The notes under the pieces are model-generated. The model ran no database searches and was not told where the DNA came from. It saw only the letters and a program-made list of their open reading frames with translations. A DNA stretch of 64,000 nucleotides from Sinorhizobium meliloti (GTDB taxonomy: Bacteria > Pseudomonadota > Alphaproteobacteria > Rhizobiales > Rhizobiaceae), in assembly GCF_035610345.1 (NCBI RefSeq), contig NZ_CP141213.1:434001-498000 (forward strand). The letters are read 5' to 3'. Below, piece after piece: positions 60,782 through 64,000 of the stretch (its first letter is position 1; each line of letters opens with the position of its first letter). The position numbers and the translations under genes were made by a program.

Positions 60782-60822
60782 GCACTTCCGGGAAAAGTGC
60801 TGAGCGATCTTCCGCCCGGTGC
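60782..60822. repeat. Dispersed palindromic intergenic repeat, inverted copy D
   Basis: Read on the opposite strand this aligns with copy B: GCACTTCCGGGAAAAGTGC at the left (arms GCACTT/AAGTGC) and GCGATCTTCCGCCCGGTGC at the right. It follows the LysR stop by 6 bp and is likely its terminator. Confidence 0.6.
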
Positions 60823-61043
60823 AGGGCGAAGGCCTCGTCGAAGGTCGGCATGACGAGCCCGGCCGCGCGCCGGCCCGAGCCCCACGTCCATAAAGAACAG
60901 ATCGACGTCATCCGGCCGCGTCGGTTCGCCGTTGCTCTTGAAGCGCCCGGCGCATCGACTAGATCATAGATGTTGTCCGCCCCGGAGGTTCCCAACGGAG
61001 GCTCACAACGCTTCATGACATCCCGATCCAAGGAGCGTCGCTC

Positions 61044-62144
61044 ATGAAGATAGCCCAGATCGCACCGCTGTTCGAACGTGTACCGCCGAAGCTCTACGGC
61101 GGGACCGAGCGCGTCGTTCACCACCTGACGGAAGAGCTCGTCCGGCAGGGCCATGAGGTCACCCTCTTTGCGAGCGGCGACTCGATGACCTCGGCAAAGC
61201 TCGTTCCCTGCTCGGATATGGCGCTGAGACTGAACCCTGCGGTTCTGGACCCGATTCCCTATCACATGCTGATGCTGGAGGAAGTGCGCCGGCAGGCGAA
61301 CGGCTTCGACGTCCTGCACTTCCACATCGATCTCCTGCATTTTCCCCTCGTTCGCAACCTCGCCGGAAAGACGGTGACGACGCTGCACGGCCGCCTCGAT
61401 CTGCCCGACCTCCAGCCCTTCTATGCCGCATTCCCGGATGTTCCCCTGATTTCGATCTCCGACGACCAGCGAAAGCCGATGCCGCCGGTCAATTGGGTCG
61501 CCACGGTCCATCATGGTCTGGCTCCGGACGTCCTTCCCTTCACCGGCCAGCCGAGGGGCGACTATCTCGCCTTCCTTGGCCGCATCTCGCCCGAAAAGCG
61601 GCCCGACCGCGCGATCGAAATCGCTGCCCGGGTCGGCATGCCGCTGAAGATCGCCGCCAAGGTCGACAAAGCGGACGCGGCCTATTGGCTGAACGAGATC
61701 GAGCCGCTTGTCCGGCGCTATCCGAACGTCGAATTCATCGGCGAAATAGACGAAGGTCAGAAGGGCGAATTCCTTGGCAACGCACGTGCCCTTCTCTTCC
61801 CGATCGACTGGCCCGAACCGTTCGGGCTGGTGATGATCGAGGCGATGGCCTGCGGCACGCCGGTGGTCGCCTTCCGCTGCGGCTCGGTGCCGGAGGTCAT
61901 CGACCACGGCGTGTCGGGCTTCATCGTCGACAGCATGGAGGAGGCCGTGAAGGCGGTCCACGAACTCGACCGGCTCGATCGCCACACGGTCCGGGCGACC
62001 TTCGACAGACGCTTCACCGCCCGACGCATGGCAGATGACTATCTGGATCTCTATCGCGCCCTGGCAGGCGGCGCCCAAAGGGTCCTGCCGATCCATGCGG
62101 CGAACGAAAGCGGGGCAGGCCCCGGCTCTACCAGGGTCGCCTGA
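61044..62144 (+). CDS. GT4-family glycosyltransferase
   Basis: A 366-residue GT-B glycosyltransferase. N-terminal acceptor domain begins MKIAQIAPLFERVPPKLYGG, with GGTERVVHHL; the donor domain has FLGRISPEKRPDRAI (near 172) and the EX7E motif in EPFGLVMIEAMACGTPVV (near 260). No signal peptide or membrane segment. Donor and acceptor cannot be read from sequence. It lies 128 bp before an amylo-alpha-1,6-glucosidase-like gene, a pairing that suggests alpha-glucan or storage-polysaccharide work. CAAGGAGCG precedes the ATG. Confidence 0.9.
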   Translation: MKIAQIAPLFERVPPKLYGGTERVVHHLTEELVRQGHEVTLFASGDSMTSAKLVPCSDMALRLNPAVLDPIPYHMLMLEEVRRQANGFDVLHFHIDLLHFPLVRNLAGKTVTTLHGRLDLPDLQPFYAAFPDVPLISISDDQRKPMPPVNWVATVHHGLAPDVLPFTGQPRGDYLAFLGRISPEKRPDRAIEIAARVGMPLKIAAKVDKADAAYWLNEIEPLVRRYPNVEFIGEIDEGQKGEFLGNARALLFPIDWPEPFGLVMIEAMACGTPVVAFRCGSVPEVIDHGVSGFIVDSMEEAVKAVHELDRLDRHTVRATFDRRFTARRMADDYLDLYRALAGGAQRVLPIHAANESGAGPGSTRVA

Positions 62145-62272
62145 TACCGGATCACGGATGAGTTCTGATCGACCTGAACGCATCGTGATCTACTCGAGGA
62201 GCGAAGCGGGATGCGCGTGGAAAACGGCACGCACCTCCCTCATTCTGCTCGCACGCAACGGAGACCGATCCG

Positions 62273-64000
62273 ATGGGAAGCAATCTCTCCGGGGGGCCGG
62301 CCCAAGCCGCTCCCGACGTGACATCTGCGGACGACCTGGGGCCTGCAGCGGTTTCGCGTTACGAGCGAAGCTCCAGATCCCTGAAGCACGGCGATACCTT
62401 CGCCGTGTTCGATCACAACGGCGACGCATTTTCCTCTCCTTCCAATCCGGAGGGGATCTTCCACCGCGACACCCGCCATCTGTCGCAGTTCGTGCTGACG
62501 TTGAACGGCGCCCGGTCGCTGTTGCTGAGTTCCACGCTCAGGGACGACAATGCCACGCTCGACTGCGATCTCACCAATCCGGCTCTCGTGCTCGATCCCG
62601 GTGGCGAGGTGTTGAAGCATGACCTCATTCACGTGCGCCGTACCCGGTTCCTCTGGCAGGAGGCCTGCTACGAGCGCCTGGTCTTCCGAAACTTCGATGA
62701 AGTGCCGAGAAGGCTGCAGGTCGAATTGTCCTTCGCCGCCGACTTCGCCGACCTTTTCGAGGTGCGGGGCACCCCCAGGCGGCGCCGCGGCACCCATCAC
62801 AGCGCGCTGGTCGGCAACGCCCGGGTCGTTCTGGCCTATGACGGCCTCGACGGCCAGACCCGCAGCACGACGCTCCGCTTCGATCCGGAGCCGGAGAGGC
62901 TCACCGGACAGGAGGCGAGCTTTGTCGTCGAGCTCGCGCCGCACCAGGCGCAATCGATCTTCATCGAGATCGTCTGCAACAGTGTCCGGGACAACCCGCA
63001 CCCGCCGTCCTTCACCTTCTTTCTGGCGTTGCGGGATGCCAGGAGAGCGCTTCGCTACTCGGCCTCGCGCGCCGCTGCGGTGGTCACCTCCAATGCCGTC
63101 TTCAACGAAGCCGTCAGGCGCAGCGTCGCCGATCTCTACATGCTGCTCACGGAAACACCCGAAGGTCCCTACCCTTACGCCGGAATTCCCTGGTTCAGCA
63201 CCGTCTTCGGCCGCGACGCGCTCATCACCGCGCTCGAAACACTGTGGCTCGACCCGGCAATCGCGAAAGGCGTGCTCAGGCATCTGGCCGCCAACCAGGC
63301 GACCGATTTCGACCCCGCCGCCGATGCGGAGCCGGGCAAGATCCTGCATGAGATGCGCTACGGCGAAATGGCGGAACTCGGCGAGGTGCCCTTCCGGCGC
63401 TATTACGGCAGCATCGACTCGACCCCTCTCTTCATCATGCTTGCCGGCGCCTATCTCGATCGCACCGGCGATCTCGATACCGTGCGGAGCCTCTGGCCGA
63501 ACGTGGTGGCGGCACTTGACTGGATCGACCGTTTCGGCGACCGCGACGGCGACGGCTTCGTCGAATATGGAAGCCGCACCGCAAAGGGCCTGGTGAACCA
63601 GTGCTGGAAGGACAGCCACGATTCGATCTTCCATGCCGGGGGCAATCTGGCCTCGGGGCCGATCGCGGCCGCCGAGGTACAGGCCTATGTCTTCGGCGCC
63701 TGGCAGGCGGCCGCCCGATTGTCGCGCAAGCTCGGCCATGCCGAGGATGCGCTGCGGCTCGAACGACGGGCCGAAGACCTGCGCATCCGGTTCGACACGG
63801 CCTTCTACGATGATGAGCTTGGGACCTATTCGCTGGCCCTCGACGGGGACAAGAACCCCTGCCGCGTCCGCTCTTCCAATGCGGGCCATGCCCTCTTCAC
63901 CGGCATCGCCCTGCCGGAGCGCGCCGGCAGGGTGGTGTCAACGCTGATGGCGCAATCCTCCTTCTGCGGCTGGGGCGTGCGCACGATCGCCGCCTCGGAA
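62273..64000 (+). CDS. Amylo-alpha-1,6-glucosidase-like (glycogen debranching) protein, 5' part
   Basis: The frame is open for 576 codons from the ATG at 62273 to the window end without a stop. An N-terminal domain (about 30-230) of the glycogen-debranching N-terminal type, with HGDTFAVFDHNGDA and the GIFHRDTRHLSQFVL block, precedes a GH-type alpha/alpha barrel with IPWFSTVFGRDALIT (near residue 305). It would remove alpha-1,6 branches or hydrolyse related glucans in the cytoplasm; the catalytic acids of the end domain are beyond the window. GGAG lies nine bases before the ATG. Whole proteins of this kind are about 700 or more residues, so some 25 percent is missing. Confidence 0.85.
   Translation, partial: MGSNLSGGPAQAAPDVTSADDLGPAAVSRYERSSRSLKHGDTFAVFDHNGDAFSSPSNPEGIFHRDTRHLSQFVLTLNGARSLLLSSTLRDDNATLDCDLTNPALVLDPGGEVLKHDLIHVRRTRFLWQEACYERLVFRNFDEVPRRLQVELSFAADFADLFEVRGTPRRRRGTHHSALVGNARVVLAYDGLDGQTRSTTLRFDPEPERLTGQEASFVVELAPHQAQSIFIEIVCNSVRDNPHPPSFTFFLALRDARRALRYSASRAAAVVTSNAVFNEAVRRSVADLYMLLTETPEGPYPYAGIPWFSTVFGRDALITALETLWLDPAIAKGVLRHLAANQATDFDPAADAEPGKILHEMRYGEMAELGEVPFRRYYGSIDSTPLFIMLAGAYLDRTGDLDTVRSLWPNVVAALDWIDRFGDRDGDGFVEYGSRTAKGLVNQCWKDSHDSIFHAGGNLASGPIAAAEVQAYVFGAWQAAARLSRKLGHAEDALRLERRAEDLRIRFDTAFYDDELGTYSLALDGDKNPCRVRSSNAGHALFTGIALPERAGRVVSTLMAQSSFCGWGVRTIAASE

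Noticed and set aside
1..64000. tRNA, rRNA, CRISPR, integrase or insertion-sequence features
   Set aside because: I looked for conserved tRNA arms, regularly spaced repeats, transposase motifs and terminal inverted repeats and found none.

Overview
The window is GC-rich, densely coded DNA with short intergenic gaps, ATGA/TGATG gene overlaps and many ABC importers. It looks like a large replicon of an alphaproteobacterium of the Rhizobiales. The gene content and order of the methanol cluster, and a dispersed intergenic repeat of a rhizobial type, point to Sinorhizobium/Ensifer or a close relative. That placement comes from recall of gene order and family membership, not from a database search. 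I saw no rRNA, tRNA, CRISPR array, insertion sequence or prophage gene.

Region 1 (1-15470) is a lanthanide-type methanol/formaldehyde oxidation island. A leftward operon runs frmA-fghA-cytochrome c-xoxF-xoxG-xoxJ-CxxCW protein, from a promoter near 6792-6820. XoxF carries the extra Asp of lanthanide-dependent methanol dehydrogenases. Beside it are the usual companions of quinoprotein dehydrogenases: a DUF2380 protein, a SoxH-like metallohydrolase, a SoxYZ-like fusion and three small exported proteins of unknown function. A leftward regulatory operon of a LuxR-type response regulator, a FIST sensor protein and a hybrid histidine kinase follows. Together they would oxidise methanol to formaldehyde in the periplasm and formaldehyde to formate through glutathione in the cytoplasm.

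Region 2 (15580-29452) is the most novel-looking part. A LacI-type regulator sits between two leftward operons. The first encodes an AfuABC-like ABC importer with two paralogous binding proteins, an inositol-monophosphatase-family enzyme, a dual-specificity-type phosphatase and a truncated RpiR-type DNA-binding protein. The second encodes a second inositol-monophosphatase-family enzyme, a second dual-specificity-type phosphatase, a calcineurin-type phosphoesterase and a Na/Pi-cotransporter with a PhoU-like tail. The two promoter regions share an identical 14-bp palindromic operator-like word, so they probably form one regulon. The content suggests import of a phosphorylated organic compound, its dephosphorylation inside the cell, and handling of the released phosphate.

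Region 3 (29702-41111) is a sugar-acid catabolic island: a DUF1537 kinase, a FadR-type regulator, a leftward set of iron-alcohol dehydrogenase, PdxA2-type dehydrogenase and sialidase-fold protein, then a peptide/opine-type ABC importer ending in a DapA-family aldolase. A DUF2243 membrane protein (41127-41621) closes it.

Region 4 (41933-60775) looks like a pathway for a nitrogen heterocycle or aromatic acid: two paralogous COG2159 amidohydrolases (one has lost its HxH metal motif), UbiD and UbiX, an NCS2 purine/pyrimidine-type permease, a three-subunit molybdenum hydroxylase with a CobW-type GTPase, a GntR regulator, a cytosine-deaminase-like enzyme, a BMP-type nucleoside ABC importer and a LysR regulator.

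Region 5 (61044-64000) holds a GT4 glycosyltransferase and the start of an amylo-alpha-1,6-glucosidase-like gene that runs off the window.
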